The notes beneath the pieces are model-generated. The model was not told the origin of the DNA. It saw only the letters and a program-made list of their open reading frames with translations, and did not search any database. Shown here piece after piece: positions 42,618-51,548 of a stretch of DNA of 64,000 bases. A program made the translations under genes and the position numbers. Source of the stretch: a bacterium (GTDB lineage: Bacteria; UBA4055). The stretch covers positions 21,073 to 85,072 of the forward strand of contig JAKQBN010000078.1 in assembly GCA_029559475.1 (NCBI GenBank). The letters run 5' to 3'. Every line of letters begins with the position of its first letter. The first letter of the stretch is position 1.

Positions 42618-43525
42618 TATTTCGGACTTGTCTTATATCTTTTATGGATCCACCAGTAATGATCCGGATCGGCTTTGATCTGATCCTCAAGCATTTTTGT
42701 ATAGCGTTGAACCAGAGTGTGAATTTTATCATCCTGCGATAAACCCGAATTTTGAATATCTGAGTAATCCACAAAAGTAAAGGAGAGATGATGTTTCGAT
42801 ATATCATTCTTATCTCTGACAGTGTTAACCAGAAGCATTGGAACATTGTATTTTAAGCAGATCACCGCCGGATTCTTGTGGGTGGACGCGGGCTTATTGA
42901 AGAATTCAACGAATATACCGTGCTTTCTGCCTGCGTTCTGATCGGAAAGAAGGGCTATGAAATAATTGTCCTTTAAAGCCCTGAAAAGTTTCATCATGTG
43001 CTTTCTGTGGATAACAAGCATTCCGGCTTTTTCTCTTGGAACATCAAACAGCTTCTCTGTAAGCTTGTTTTTCTGATTTGCCACAACATATGCGGATTTG
43101 ATCCCGAAGCAGGTTGAATAATGCCCTCCAGCTTCAAAAAAACCGAAATGGCCGCCTACGACAATGCATCCTTTTCCTTCAGAATTTATTCTGTTGATCA
43201 ATTCTCTGGAGCAGTCGTCGATCATGAGATTGTTAAGTTTCTGTTCTTTTGAAAGATACATGTATTTATAGCTTTCGAAAGATGACATCAGGATATTTTT
43301 ATAGCTGGCATTACGTATCTTTTTTCTTTCGTCTAAGCTTTTATCCGGAAAAGCAACGGCGAGATTACTCATGCAGGTACTGTTTCTGACTTTGTAAAAA
43401 AACGTTACAAAACCGGCAGTGAAGTTCGCCGTGAACAGAACAGCTTTTAAAGGCAGTATCTTTATTATTGTCTGGAATATTAACAGAATGTAATATTCGA
43501 TATAGTGCTGAAATTTATGTTCCAT
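42617..43525 (-). CDS. Lipid A acyltransferase of LpxL/HtrB type
   Basis: The 302-residue protein belongs to the bacterial lipid A late acyltransferases: an N-terminal membrane-anchoring segment (YYILLIFQTIIKILPLKAVL), NLAVAFPDKSLDERKKI, and the catalytic HX4E motif in VVGGHFGFFEAGG. It continues with LLSDQNAGRKHGIFVEFFNKPAST and ends DPDHYWWIHKRYK. It should transfer an acyl chain from acyl-ACP to the lipid A precursor at the inner membrane. The start is 67 bases past the gcvPA stop, with the gcvPA terminator between. Confidence 0.9.
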   Translation of the reverse strand: MEHKFQHYIEYYILLIFQTIIKILPLKAVLFTANFTAGFVTFFYKVRNSTCMSNLAVAFPDKSLDERKKIRNASYKNILMSSFESYKYMYLSKEQKLNNLMIDDCSRELINRINSEGKGCIVVGGHFGFFEAGGHYSTCFGIKSAYVVANQKNKLTEKLFDVPREKAGMLVIHRKHMMKLFRALKDNYFIALLSDQNAGRKHGIFVEFFNKPASTHKNPAVICLKYNVPMLLVNTVRDKNDISKHHLSFTFVDYSDIQNSGLSQDDKIHTLVQRYTKMLEDQIKADPDHYWWIHKRYKTSPK

Positions 43526-43543
43526 ATTCTTCTGGCTTTAAAT

Positions 43544-43573
43544 AAAAAGCGACGAAAGTTCGTCGCTTTTTAT
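43544..43573 (-). terminator. Rho-independent terminator of the gcv genes
   Basis: AAAAAGCGACGAA (43544-43556) pairs with TTCGTCGCTTTTT (43559-43571) around a 2-base loop. On the minus strand it is the terminator after gcvPA. Confidence 0.88.
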
Positions 43574-43592
43574 ATCATTATTCCGATCCAGT

Positions 43593-44939
43593 TTATAATC
43601 CTTTTACGATGATTTTGAGTGTATCTGCATATTTATCAAGTTCTTCTCTGTTTCTTTTTTCAGTCACAGCTACGAGAAATTCGTCCTTTGCCATACCGAA
43701 TCTTTTTAGCGGAATGCCGGCGAAAATTTCGTACTCAAGCATTTTTTCCATGATCGTATCAACATTGAATCTCGTTTTTATGACAAATTCTTTGAAGAAA
43801 GGTTTTTTGTATTTTAATTCAAATCCGCTGATCTCACCGATCTTGGAAGCAAGATAATGGCTCCTCCAGTAGCAGTTCTCGGCGGTTTCCTTAAGACCCT
43901 GTTCTCCCATAGTGTTGAGATATATCCCGGCTGCAAGAGCGCATAAAGCCTGGTTCGAACAGATGTTGGATGTCGCTTTATCCCTCCTGATATGCTGTTC
44001 TCTGGTCTGCAGTGTAAGAACGAACCCGCGTTTTCCGTCAACGTCCTGTGTCACGCCGACTACTCTGCCCGGAATTTTTCTCATGAACTGTTTTGTCGCG
44101 GCGAAAATTCCGAGATAAGGTCCGCCGAAAGCCTGAGGAAGTCCAAGCGCCTGTCCCTCTGCGACAACGATGTCCGCTCCATATTCGGAAGGCTTTTTGA
44201 AAAGCCCTATGCTGATCGGATCTATCGCGACAATAAATAATCCTTTGATCCCGTGTATAAGATCCGCCACTCCGTTATAGTCTTCAAGATTTCCGAAGAA
44301 GTTGGGGTTCTGGACTATGATGCAGGCTGTTTCAGGATCTGTTTTCTTTTTCAGGCTTTCAAGTTCTAAAGCACCGTTCTCCGATTCAGCAATTACGATC
44401 TCGTATTTCATAGCCTCTGTAAAAGTTCTGACTACTGCGATCCATCCCGGATTGACTGTCGATGAAATTACTATCTTGTTTCTTCTCGTATGCCTGCAGG
44501 CTAGTATCGCTGCTTCAGCCATCGCGGATGCGCCGTCATACATTGATGCATTGCTTATATCCATTCCTGTAAGATTACAGATAAGGGACTGATATTCGTA
44601 TATGCTCTGAAGTGTTCCCTGGCTTATTTCAGCCTGATAAGGTGTGTAGGCCGTCTGGAATTCCGGTCTTGAGATCAAATATGGAACGACCGACGGAATG
44701 TAATGGTCATATGAACCGGCACCGAGATATGAAGTCACTTCAGACGTGCTTTTATTTTTGGCTGCCAGCGATTTTACGTCCTTTGTTACTTCAAGCTCGC
44801 TTTTCCCCTTACCGAGACCCAGCTTTCCTTTAAATAAAAATTCTCCGGGGATTTCTTTCAGAAGCTCTTTAAAATCTTTGACCCCTATAGCATTAAGCAT
44901 TTCCTGTCTGTCTTTATCGGTATTACTAATATATGGCAT
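43593..44939 (-). CDS. gcvPA: Glycine dehydrogenase (decarboxylating) subunit 1
   Basis: The P-protein of the glycine cleavage system decarboxylates glycine and passes the aminomethyl group to the H protein. In this organism it is split: this 448-residue protein is the N-terminal half, with YISNTDKDRQEMLNAIG, FLGAGSYDHYIP-like YLGAGSYDHYIPSVVPYL, AYTPYQAEISQGTLQSIYEYQ, NASMYDGASAMAEA, NPNFFGNLED and SNICSNQALCA. The PLP-binding lysine is in the other subunit (GcvPB), which is not in the window, nor is gcvT. It follows gcvH after 17 bases. Confidence 0.95.
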   Translation of the reverse strand: MPYISNTDKDRQEMLNAIGVKDFKELLKEIPGEFLFKGKLGLGKGKSELEVTKDVKSLAAKNKSTSEVTSYLGAGSYDHYIPSVVPYLISRPEFQTAYTPYQAEISQGTLQSIYEYQSLICNLTGMDISNASMYDGASAMAEAAILACRHTRRNKIVISSTVNPGWIAVVRTFTEAMKYEIVIAESENGALELESLKKKTDPETACIIVQNPNFFGNLEDYNGVADLIHGIKGLFIVAIDPISIGLFKKPSEYGADIVVAEGQALGLPQAFGGPYLGIFAATKQFMRKIPGRVVGVTQDVDGKRGFVLTLQTREQHIRRDKATSNICSNQALCALAAGIYLNTMGEQGLKETAENCYWRSHYLASKIGEISGFELKYKKPFFKEFVIKTRFNVDTIMEKMLEYEIFAGIPLKRFGMAKDEFLVAVTEKRNREELDKYADTLKIIVKGL

Positions 44940-44956
44940 TTTTCACTCTTTCTTTT

Positions 44957-45334
44957 TTATTCTACATGAGCTTTATAATCGTCAGCATTCATAAGCGAAG
45001 ATGTTTCAGAACTGTTGCTCATTTTGATCTTTACGATCCAGCCCTTGCCGTAGCAGTCTTTATTTACAAGTTCGGGATTTGCTTCAAGCTCGGTATTAAC
45101 CTCTAATACTTCTCCCGAAAGAGGTGAATATATATCCGATGCGGCTTTAACAGCTTCTATTACACCAAGAGAATCACCCTTCGAAAAATTATCTCCGACC
45201 TGCGGAAGCTCAAGGTACGTTATGTCTCCGAGCTGTTCCTGGGCATATTCCGAAACTCCGATTGTTGCTATGCCGTCAGCTATTCTGGCATATTCATGAT
45301 CTTCTGTAAATAGCAGGTCCTTGGGAAAATCCAT
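44957..45334 (-). CDS. gcvH: Glycine cleavage system H protein
   Basis: The 125-residue lipoyl-carrier protein shows FTEDHEYARI, IGVSEYAQEQLGDITYLELP and the lipoylated lysine at residue 63 in GVIEAVKAASDIYSP, followed by SGEVLEVN and WIVKIK. It shuttles the methylamine group between P, T and L proteins. The coding region precedes gcvPA on the same strand. AAGGAGAAG precedes the ATG. No lipoyl-ligase is seen nearby. Confidence 0.97.
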   Translation of the reverse strand: MDFPKDLLFTEDHEYARIADGIATIGVSEYAQEQLGDITYLELPQVGDNFSKGDSLGVIEAVKAASDIYSPLSGEVLEVNTELEANPELVNKDCYGKGWIVKIKMSNSSETSSLMNADDYKAHVE

Positions 45335-45358
45335 TTTCTTCTCCTTATTTTATTTGTT

Positions 45359-46477
45359 TTATTTATTAGCTGAGTAGTCGCCAAGTTCATAGTTATTGTC
45401 CCCTGATGAATCAAGACCTTTTAACCTTCTTTCGAAATCCGCCGGGGTTGAAGCTCCTCTCATAGCCTCTTCGTATGAAATAAGTCCTTTTTCGTAGAGT
45501 TTATAGATACTCTGATCGAAATTGTGCATTCCGTATATAACTTCGCCTTTCTCGATCGACATTTTTATATCAGCCGATTTTGCAGGATCGATGATCGCTT
45601 CTTTTACTGTTTCGTTATTGATGAGGATCTCGGTCGCGGGTACCCTTCCTTTACCGTCCCTTGTAGGTATAAGCCTCTGTGAAACGATACAGGTAAGTGT
45701 TACTGCGAGAAGATTTCTGATCTCATTCTGAAGATCGCCGGGGAAAAATGACAGGATTCGGCTTATTGTCTGAATCGCGTCAGTCGTGTGAAGTGTAGTA
45801 AATACCAAATGCCCGGTGTTAGCGGCTCTGATAGCTGTATACATACTTTCCGGATCCCTGATCTCTCCGATCATTATGATGTCCGGGTCCTGCCTGAGAA
45901 GATATCTTAACGAACCCTGATATGAATCAGTATCGCTGCCGACCTCTCTTTGATGGATCACGGATTTTTTATCTCTGAACAAAAACTCGATAGGATCTTC
46001 GATCGTGATTATATTAGTTCTTCTAGTCTGATTTATATGCTCAAGCATTGAAGCGATCGTAGTTGATTTTCCCGAGCCGACGGTTCCGGTCACTATTATC
46101 ATACCTCTCGGCGTCATACACACTTTTTTAAGAACTTCAGGCAAATGCAGCTGATCTATCAGCTTGATATCGAACGGTATTGCTCTTATAGCTACTGCTA
46201 CAGTTCCTCTTTGTTTGTAGATATTTACCCTGAAACGCCCTACGCCTTTTACGCCGAATCCGAAATCCACTTCCTTTTGGGCCATGAATGTTTCTTTTTC
46301 TTTTTTACCCATCAGACCTTCAGCGATCTCGTTCATCTCTTCCATTCCGATAGGTTCGTCGCCCCAGTCGACTAGTTCTCCGTTGAGCCTGAAAATCGGT
46401 TTTATACCTACCTTAAGATGTATATCGGAGCCTCCCAGCTCTAAAAGCGCAGCGAACATTTTTTGAAGATCAAGCAT
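45359..46477 (-). CDS. pilT: Type IV pilus retraction ATPase
   Basis: PilT powers pilus retraction and twitching. The 372-residue hexameric ATPase shows GSDIHLKVG, the Walker A GTVGSGKST, TIEDPIEFL with the Asp box, the Walker B GEIRDPESM, and the HLVFTTLHTTDA and AIRAANTGH segments typical of PilT/PilU. The ATG at 46477 lies seven bases after GGAG; a longer version beginning at 46531 lacks a site. Other pilus genes are not in the window. Confidence 0.95.
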   Translation of the reverse strand: MLDLQKMFAALLELGGSDIHLKVGIKPIFRLNGELVDWGDEPIGMEEMNEIAEGLMGKKEKETFMAQKEVDFGFGVKGVGRFRVNIYKQRGTVAVAIRAIPFDIKLIDQLHLPEVLKKVCMTPRGMIIVTGTVGSGKSTTIASMLEHINQTRRTNIITIEDPIEFLFRDKKSVIHQREVGSDTDSYQGSLRYLLRQDPDIIMIGEIRDPESMYTAIRAANTGHLVFTTLHTTDAIQTISRILSFFPGDLQNEIRNLLAVTLTCIVSQRLIPTRDGKGRVPATEILINNETVKEAIIDPAKSADIKMSIEKGEVIYGMHNFDQSIYKLYEKGLISYEEAMRGASTPADFERRLKGLDSSGDNNYELGDYSANK

Positions 46478-46627
46478 AATTTTCTCCGCATGATAAATTG
46501 TTATCAAAATATATTTGAAATATGCTCTCAAGTCAATAAAATTATACTGAAGATTTATTTAAATATTTTTGTTTATTTTAACGAGTTCTTTTATTATCAT
46601 TTGATAGTCGAAGAAAGCGGAGTATGC

Positions 46628-47851
46628 TTGAAAAAAAGATCTTATCTATTGGTACTTGTAATGATCCTTCCATTCGCATGGGTATCTGCGCAGCAGCTTA
46701 GAAATATTACGGTACCCAGAGCAAAATATTTGTATGAGTATAGGGAAATATATCTCGCTAAAATGAGAGACAGTCTTAATTCAGATCTGTATAAGATACA
46801 TGCCGATAAAAACATGATGGAGGACCTTGTAAAATCTGTTTATAATAGAACTCTGCGCTATAATGTTTATAAATACAGGCTTTATAACAGGCTGGACACC
46901 CTGTCGCTCTTAGATTTTACGATCAAAGATCTTGAAAACTCCTCTTATTTTAAGTCAAAAGTGCCTGAATGGAGCGACTCGTCGCTTGTTGAATACATTA
47001 CATTCAGAATAGAGCTGAACCTGATCAAGAAATACTTTTCTGAATTCAACCTTGAAGAATTCAGGCAGACCGATATTTATAAAAAACTCCTTGCAAAAAT
47101 TACGGAGGACTCTCTTTCGTCCGTTGAGTTTGACATAATTCTGGAAAAAATTCAGAAAGTGGGTTTTGATCCTCTACATTTTTATTATAAACCGAAATCC
47201 AAACAGGAGCAGCTCAAAGCAGATGAATTTGATATTAACAAATTCAATTTTAACGAAATGATAGAATTTTCTGAAAAATATAGTAACTATTTAGACTCCG
47301 CGGAATTAAAATATAAAGTGAATAAAGAAATTATTGTAGCTATTCTAAGAAAAGAAACTAATCTGGGAAGAGTTGAATTGAAATATAACCCTTTTGAGGT
47401 TTTACTTGGCCAGGCACTTTATTCTATAACGAATCCCGCTACGCAGATCGCTGAACGGACAAACAATCTTAAAAGAATTTCCAGACTTCAGGAATCCGCC
47501 GCCAACAGTCTTTACCACATGATCAAATACTGCATGAAGAATTCTTTAGATCCCCAGGAACTGAAAAGTAATCTTGTCGGCGCGCTGGGTCACCCGCAGT
47601 TCATGCCATTCAATCTTCATCTTGCTATAGACGGTAATAATGACGGGATCACAGATCTTTCGAGCATCGAAGATTCGATTTTCAGCATCAGCAACTTTTT
47701 GTTGTTCAACGGATGGAATGAATATATTGAATTGAATCCTGACAACAAAGAACGTATCGTAAAACAGATACTTAAATATAACTCGAATGATTCTTATGCC
47801 GATTCTGTCTTCAAGATAGCCTATGAGCTTAAGAAAAGAAACTCAAAATGA
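46628..47851 (+). CDS. Lytic murein transglycosylase, MltB-like (SLT_2)
   Basis: About 407 residues, beginning with a signal peptide (LKKRSYLLVLVMILPFAWVSA) at a TTG start five bases after GGAG. Earlier in-frame starts would lie in the pilT promoter region and have no site. The C-terminal half has the SLT_2 pattern: IIVAILRKETNLGR with the probable catalytic Glu, GALGHPQFMPFN and AIDGNNDGITDL. It should cut the MurNAc-GlcNAc bond in the periplasm. The N-terminal 180 residues are helical and lineage-specific. The gene is divergent from pilT. Confidence 0.85.
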   Translation: MKKRSYLLVLVMILPFAWVSAQQLRNITVPRAKYLYEYREIYLAKMRDSLNSDLYKIHADKNMMEDLVKSVYNRTLRYNVYKYRLYNRLDTLSLLDFTIKDLENSSYFKSKVPEWSDSSLVEYITFRIELNLIKKYFSEFNLEEFRQTDIYKKLLAKITEDSLSSVEFDIILEKIQKVGFDPLHFYYKPKSKQEQLKADEFDINKFNFNEMIEFSEKYSNYLDSAELKYKVNKEIIVAILRKETNLGRVELKYNPFEVLLGQALYSITNPATQIAERTNNLKRISRLQESAANSLYHMIKYCMKNSLDPQELKSNLVGALGHPQFMPFNLHLAIDGNNDGITDLSSIEDSIFSISNFLLFNGWNEYIELNPDNKERIVKQILKYNSNDSYADSVFKIAYELKKRNSK

Positions 47852-47865
47852 AAGCTGTAATTTTT

Positions 47866-48771
47866 TCAGATATTTTTTAGAACCTTTAACGGAAGATCGA
47901 AAATGAGAAAATCTCCTTCTTCTTCCCAGCTTTTAAAATTATTTATTTTGAAATTCTGATACGACAGTTTGTCTTTTCTGTTTATAACTACGCACAATGA
48001 CAGCTGACCGTTAATATAAGCGGTCTTTTTGACTTTCTGAAGCAGCTCTTTGGACAGATTATCGTCTTCCGCTTCAAAGAAACTTATAAAAAAGTCTTCT
48101 TTCTCTCTAACAGTGTACAAACATAAAGCTTTAACTCTGCTGTTTTCCCTTATGGCAATACAATGACCTTTTTTTATATATTCTTCCACAAATAAATCAT
48201 CATCGAACGGCCTGACTACCCATGAATGACAAAAACCATTCTTATTTATACTTTTCCATCGTGATTTCTTTATAAAATCGAGAACGGCTTTTTTATCTAT
48301 TATAACTTCAGCCCTGTTATTTCTGTATTCAGGGATCTTCTTCAGCTTAGGCAGCCTGAGAAATTTATGGTCTCTTTTTTCAAGGATCCTGAATCCGAGC
48401 TTTGTAAAAAGAGCTATCGATTCATCGTTTTTAAAATAAGTTGCGAAACGGACAGTTTTTATCTTAGGGTCTTCTTTCAAATTCATAAGAAGATCAATAG
48501 TCAGAAACCTTCCCACGCCTTTTATTCCGGACTTAAGGTCTTTTCTCAAACCCTCGATCCATGCGTCGTAGTCGGAGAACATCGTCAGTTTTTCGAATCC
48601 TATAAGTTTTCCTTTACGATCGAAAGCTCCTATGAATCTGCCTTTTCTGTCTTTTATCCACGAATCATAAACCAGCGGTATGTAGTCGCCGCCTTCCCAT
48701 ATATCTTTTACGATCTCGATTACTGCAGGCTTATCTTTAATTGTCATATTTTTTATAAAAAGTTCTTCCAA
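47866..48771 (-). CDS. GNAT-family acetyltransferase with C-terminal second domain
   Basis: The 301-residue protein starts with a GNAT fold (residues 1-145): IKDKPAVIEIVKDIW, GRFIGAFDRKGKLIGFEKL, GVGRFLTIDLLMNLK (acetyl-CoA-binding region) and ALFTKLGFRIL. The remaining 150 residues (AEVIIDKKAVLDFIKKSRW onwards) look like a second, diverged GNAT-like half. Substrate unknown. It is the last gene of the packed minus-strand run, 12 bases after the nitroreductase. Confidence 0.85.
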   Translation of the reverse strand: MEELFIKNMTIKDKPAVIEIVKDIWEGGDYIPLVYDSWIKDRKGRFIGAFDRKGKLIGFEKLTMFSDYDAWIEGLRKDLKSGIKGVGRFLTIDLLMNLKEDPKIKTVRFATYFKNDESIALFTKLGFRILEKRDHKFLRLPKLKKIPEYRNNRAEVIIDKKAVLDFIKKSRWKSINKNGFCHSWVVRPFDDDLFVEEYIKKGHCIAIRENSRVKALCLYTVREKEDFFISFFEAEDDNLSKELLQKVKKTAYINGQLSLCVVINRKDKLSYQNFKINNFKSWEEEGDFLIFDLPLKVLKNI

Positions 48772-48783
48772 TCCGAAACCTTT

Positions 48784-49344
48784 TCAATGAGCTACTTTCT
48801 TATTCAGCTTTTTGCTAAATTCATCTATAGAGTAAACGTATTTCAAGGCCAGTCTTTCGGGTCTTTCTTCGTCGCCTATCGTCTTTTTCTTTCTTGATTT
48901 TTTACCTAAAACAATGAGGGCGATCACATTCCATTCGTCAGGTATTTCAAGCACTTTCTTAACTTCATCAGCTGAAAATCCAGCTATCACATGAGCGACA
49001 ATTCCTAGTTCGGTCGCCTTTAAAAGCATCTGACCTACACCCAGACCCGTATCGAACAAATAATATTCTTTTCCTTTGATCACGCAGTCCAGCTCTTTTT
49101 TTGACAGAATGGTGACGATGCATGGTGATTCTAGTGCCCACTCGTTGCCTTTGCTCAGCGTTTTCTTGATTTTGTCAAGAATATCCTTTTTTCTTGCAAA
49201 AATGAATTTCCAAGGCTGATTGTTGAAGCATGACGGAGCCAGACTTGCAGCCTTTGCAAGCTCCAAGATCAGCTGATCGGTCGCATCAAAACTTTCGATC
49301 CCTCTATATGATCTTCTTTTCTGAATAGCAAGATGAACTTTCAT
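48784..49344 (-). CDS. Nitroreductase-family FMN protein
   Basis: The 186-residue protein shows the family motifs AIQKRRSYRGIE (FMN phosphate contact), SLAPSCFNNQPWKF, LFDTGLGVGQMLLKA and VIALIVLGKKSRKKK. It should reduce nitro compounds, quinones or similar with NAD(P)H. The ATG at 49344 follows GGGGTGTGAT and lies 1 base from the stop of the methyltransferase gene. A start at 49377 would lie inside that gene. Confidence 0.9.
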   Translation of the reverse strand: MKVHLAIQKRRSYRGIESFDATDQLILELAKAASLAPSCFNNQPWKFIFARKKDILDKIKKTLSKGNEWALESPCIVTILSKKELDCVIKGKEYYLFDTGLGVGQMLLKATELGIVAHVIAGFSADEVKKVLEIPDEWNVIALIVLGKKSRKKKTIGDEERPERLALKYVYSIDEFSKKLNKKVAH

Positions 49345-49345
49345 A

Positions 49346-50923
49346 TCACACCCCGAATAGTTTGTTAACAAGCGCATTTATTTCTGACCGGATCCTCCCC
49401 TGACCCGTAACGTTATTAATTATACAACTTGTTTTGTCATCAATCAAGTTAATTATTTTCTTATCGGGATTTTTCGGGAACGGAAGCCGTTCAAGATTCG
49501 AACGGAGGACTTTTAAGGAATGAAATTTATTTCTGTATATAAAATCCATAAGATCCGAATTAAGTATTGCCATAACCGATTTTATCGTATAACCTTCAAG
49601 ATGCGGGATCAATATATTTGCGCTGTTCGTTGAATATTTTCCGGTAATGTCGTACGCAAAAACAAGTTTTTCGGAAATAAATCTGTATATCAGCTTTTCC
49701 GGTCTTGTAAAAATATCATTTTTGGGGACCTGCTGAAATTTAGAAAAATCTTTATAAAGAAATCTGCTTTTCCCGATTATTTTTAATTCACTGACATTAA
49801 TGCCCGAGACAGCTTCATAGATAAAATCAGCTGTCCTGGCATCGCTTAAGAATCTGCCGTTATTTCCGGTTACGACTCCTAAGCACCATTCAGCTTTTTT
49901 CTTAAGAGTTATGTGCGGTTTACTGTAGATATCTTCTATACGTTTTCTATCAGGTCCGCTTATTTCAATATTCAATATATTGTCAGGCTCATATAGAAAG
50001 ACATTCTGCTTTACATAAGAATTCTTCAGCTTTATCTTATGATCCGGATCAGGAACGTTTTTTTTTAAATCTATCCTTATCGTTTTTGAAAATACATCGG
50101 GAAAAATTCTGCCGTAAGTGAATATTTTCAGAATTCTGGCTTCCTTTAACATAAATTCTCTCAGCCTGCTGAATTTTTTTACATATAAAACGGATTCAGG
50201 CAGAATGTACGATAAAATTCCGTTGTTTTTCAATGCTCTGAAGCCGAAATGAATAAAATACTCAAGCGAGTCTGACGAGCCCGCTTCGGGATAATTGGCT
50301 TTTATAAGTTTCTTCTTTTTCGCATCTAATTCAGCTCCCCATGGAGGGTTCGTAAAAATGAAATCGTACTTTTCATTTTCCGGATTTAAAAGGCTGTCAA
50401 AATATTTAAGACAAATTTCGTTCTGACCGGATTTTGCAAAGTTTTCATTAGCGATTTTTACAGCAGCCCGATCGGTATCATATCCAGTTATCAAAATACC
50501 TGACCTGTAAAGCAGATCAGCATGTTTAATGAATCTGCCGGTACCGCAGCAAGGATCACATAAAGATGTTCCCTTTTTTGGTGAATAATCCTTTAATATA
50601 TCCTTAATAATATGATCCGGTGTATAAAATGAACCTTCACGCGATCTTGTGCCCAAAGATTTTCCGGACTGATATGCATCATCGTTATTAGGTTCCTTTT
50701 CCTGTTCAGATCTCTTTATTGAAGAATAAAATCTGTTAGCCCTTTTGGTCAGTTTATTTATTTCACCGGAAATGATCTTATTCTTCAGATCTTTAACCGA
50801 TGAGAACAGAAACCCGGAATCGGATTTTTCTAACATGCCTGACCTTGCCCAGTTACTTACGGTCGCTGTCGATACATTGAGCAGAGAGGCTGCTTCTTTT
50901 GCGGAAATAAATTTAAATTTCAT
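49346..50923 (-). CDS. N6-adenine DNA methyltransferase with N-terminal HTH, orphan
   Basis: The 525-residue protein begins with a MerR-like helix-turn-helix (SAKEAASLLNVSTATVSNWA, residues 7-26). The methyltransferase core follows with the SAM motif DPCCGTGRF (123-131), the catalytic NPPW (192-195) and ITGYDTDRAAVKIA. The C-terminal half, with WCLGVVTGNNGRF and SILNSDL-like VMAILNSDLMDFIY ... KVLRSNLERLPFP, resembles the TaqI-type specificity domain. No nuclease domain is visible and no restriction gene is adjacent. It overlaps the queH stop by 4 bases, so it is translated with housekeeping genes. A regulatory orphan methylase is the best reading. Confidence 0.88.
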   Translation of the reverse strand: MKFKFISAKEAASLLNVSTATVSNWARSGMLEKSDSGFLFSSVKDLKNKIISGEINKLTKRANRFYSSIKRSEQEKEPNNDDAYQSGKSLGTRSREGSFYTPDHIIKDILKDYSPKKGTSLCDPCCGTGRFIKHADLLYRSGILITGYDTDRAAVKIANENFAKSGQNEICLKYFDSLLNPENEKYDFIFTNPPWGAELDAKKKKLIKANYPEAGSSDSLEYFIHFGFRALKNNGILSYILPESVLYVKKFSRLREFMLKEARILKIFTYGRIFPDVFSKTIRIDLKKNVPDPDHKIKLKNSYVKQNVFLYEPDNILNIEISGPDRKRIEDIYSKPHITLKKKAEWCLGVVTGNNGRFLSDARTADFIYEAVSGINVSELKIIGKSRFLYKDFSKFQQVPKNDIFTRPEKLIYRFISEKLVFAYDITGKYSTNSANILIPHLEGYTIKSVMAILNSDLMDFIYRNKFHSLKVLRSNLERLPFPKNPDKKIINLIDDKTSCIINNVTGQGRIRSEINALVNKLFGV

Positions 50924-51546
50924 ACCGGATTGCCAGACCTAACAGAAAATTCACAGCCGCAATAATCCTGCCTGTATAAACCGTATTCCCCGCTCAGTTC
51001 GATAGATCTTTTAAATCCGCTGTTTTTCTTAAAATCCGACATTAGGTATCTAACCTTATATTTATCAGATATTTCAGACCCGATAGCATTTATAACAGCA
51101 GCGTTCTTATGCGGGCTTATTGTTAAGGTCGTTGTAAAATAATCAAATTTCAACTCAGATGCTTTTTGAGCTGTCCTTTCAAGACGGAGCCTGAAACATT
51201 CAAGGCATCTTTTTCCGCCTTCAGCTTCTCTCTGATAATCATTTGCTATAGACAAGAATTCTTCATGATTGTAGTCTCCTTCCAGCAGATCAATTTTGGT
51301 TGCGGCAGGAAAATTCTGAAGAAAATTTCTGGTTTCATCTAATCTTGTGTAATATTCGTTTTCCGGATAAATGTTCGGATTATAAAAGTATACAGAAATC
51401 TCAAAATGATCCTTAAGATATTCTATAACGTATGAACTGCAGGGAGCGCAGCACGCATGAAGAAGGAGTTTCGGCTTTCGACTTAGATCCTTTATTTTCT
51501 TAAGTTCGATTTCAAGTATTTTTTGATAATTGACAGGTGAATTCAT
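50920..51546 (-). CDS. queH: Epoxyqueuosine reductase QueH
   Basis: QueH reduces epoxyqueuosine to queuosine at the tRNA wobble position (GUN anticodons). The 208-residue protein has LLLHACCAPCSSYV near residue 27, FYNPNIYPENEY, AEGGKRCLECFRLRL and YCGCEFSV, together providing the cysteines for the iron-sulfur/dinuclear metal site. It lies 2 bases after map, overlaps the methyltransferase by 4 bases, and replaces the unrelated QueG. Other queuosine genes are not in the window. Confidence 0.95.
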   Translation of the reverse strand: MNSPVNYQKILEIELKKIKDLSRKPKLLLHACCAPCSSYVIEYLKDHFEISVYFYNPNIYPENEYYTRLDETRNFLQNFPAATKIDLLEGDYNHEEFLSIANDYQREAEGGKRCLECFRLRLERTAQKASELKFDYFTTTLTISPHKNAAVINAIGSEISDKYKVRYLMSDFKKNSGFKRSIELSGEYGLYRQDYCGCEFSVRSGNPV

Positions 51547-51548
51547 AT

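Noticed and set aside
46463-46627. Longer N-terminus for the MltB-like protein
   Set aside because: It would lie over the pilT start region, has no ribosome-binding site, and would push the signal peptide inside the protein.
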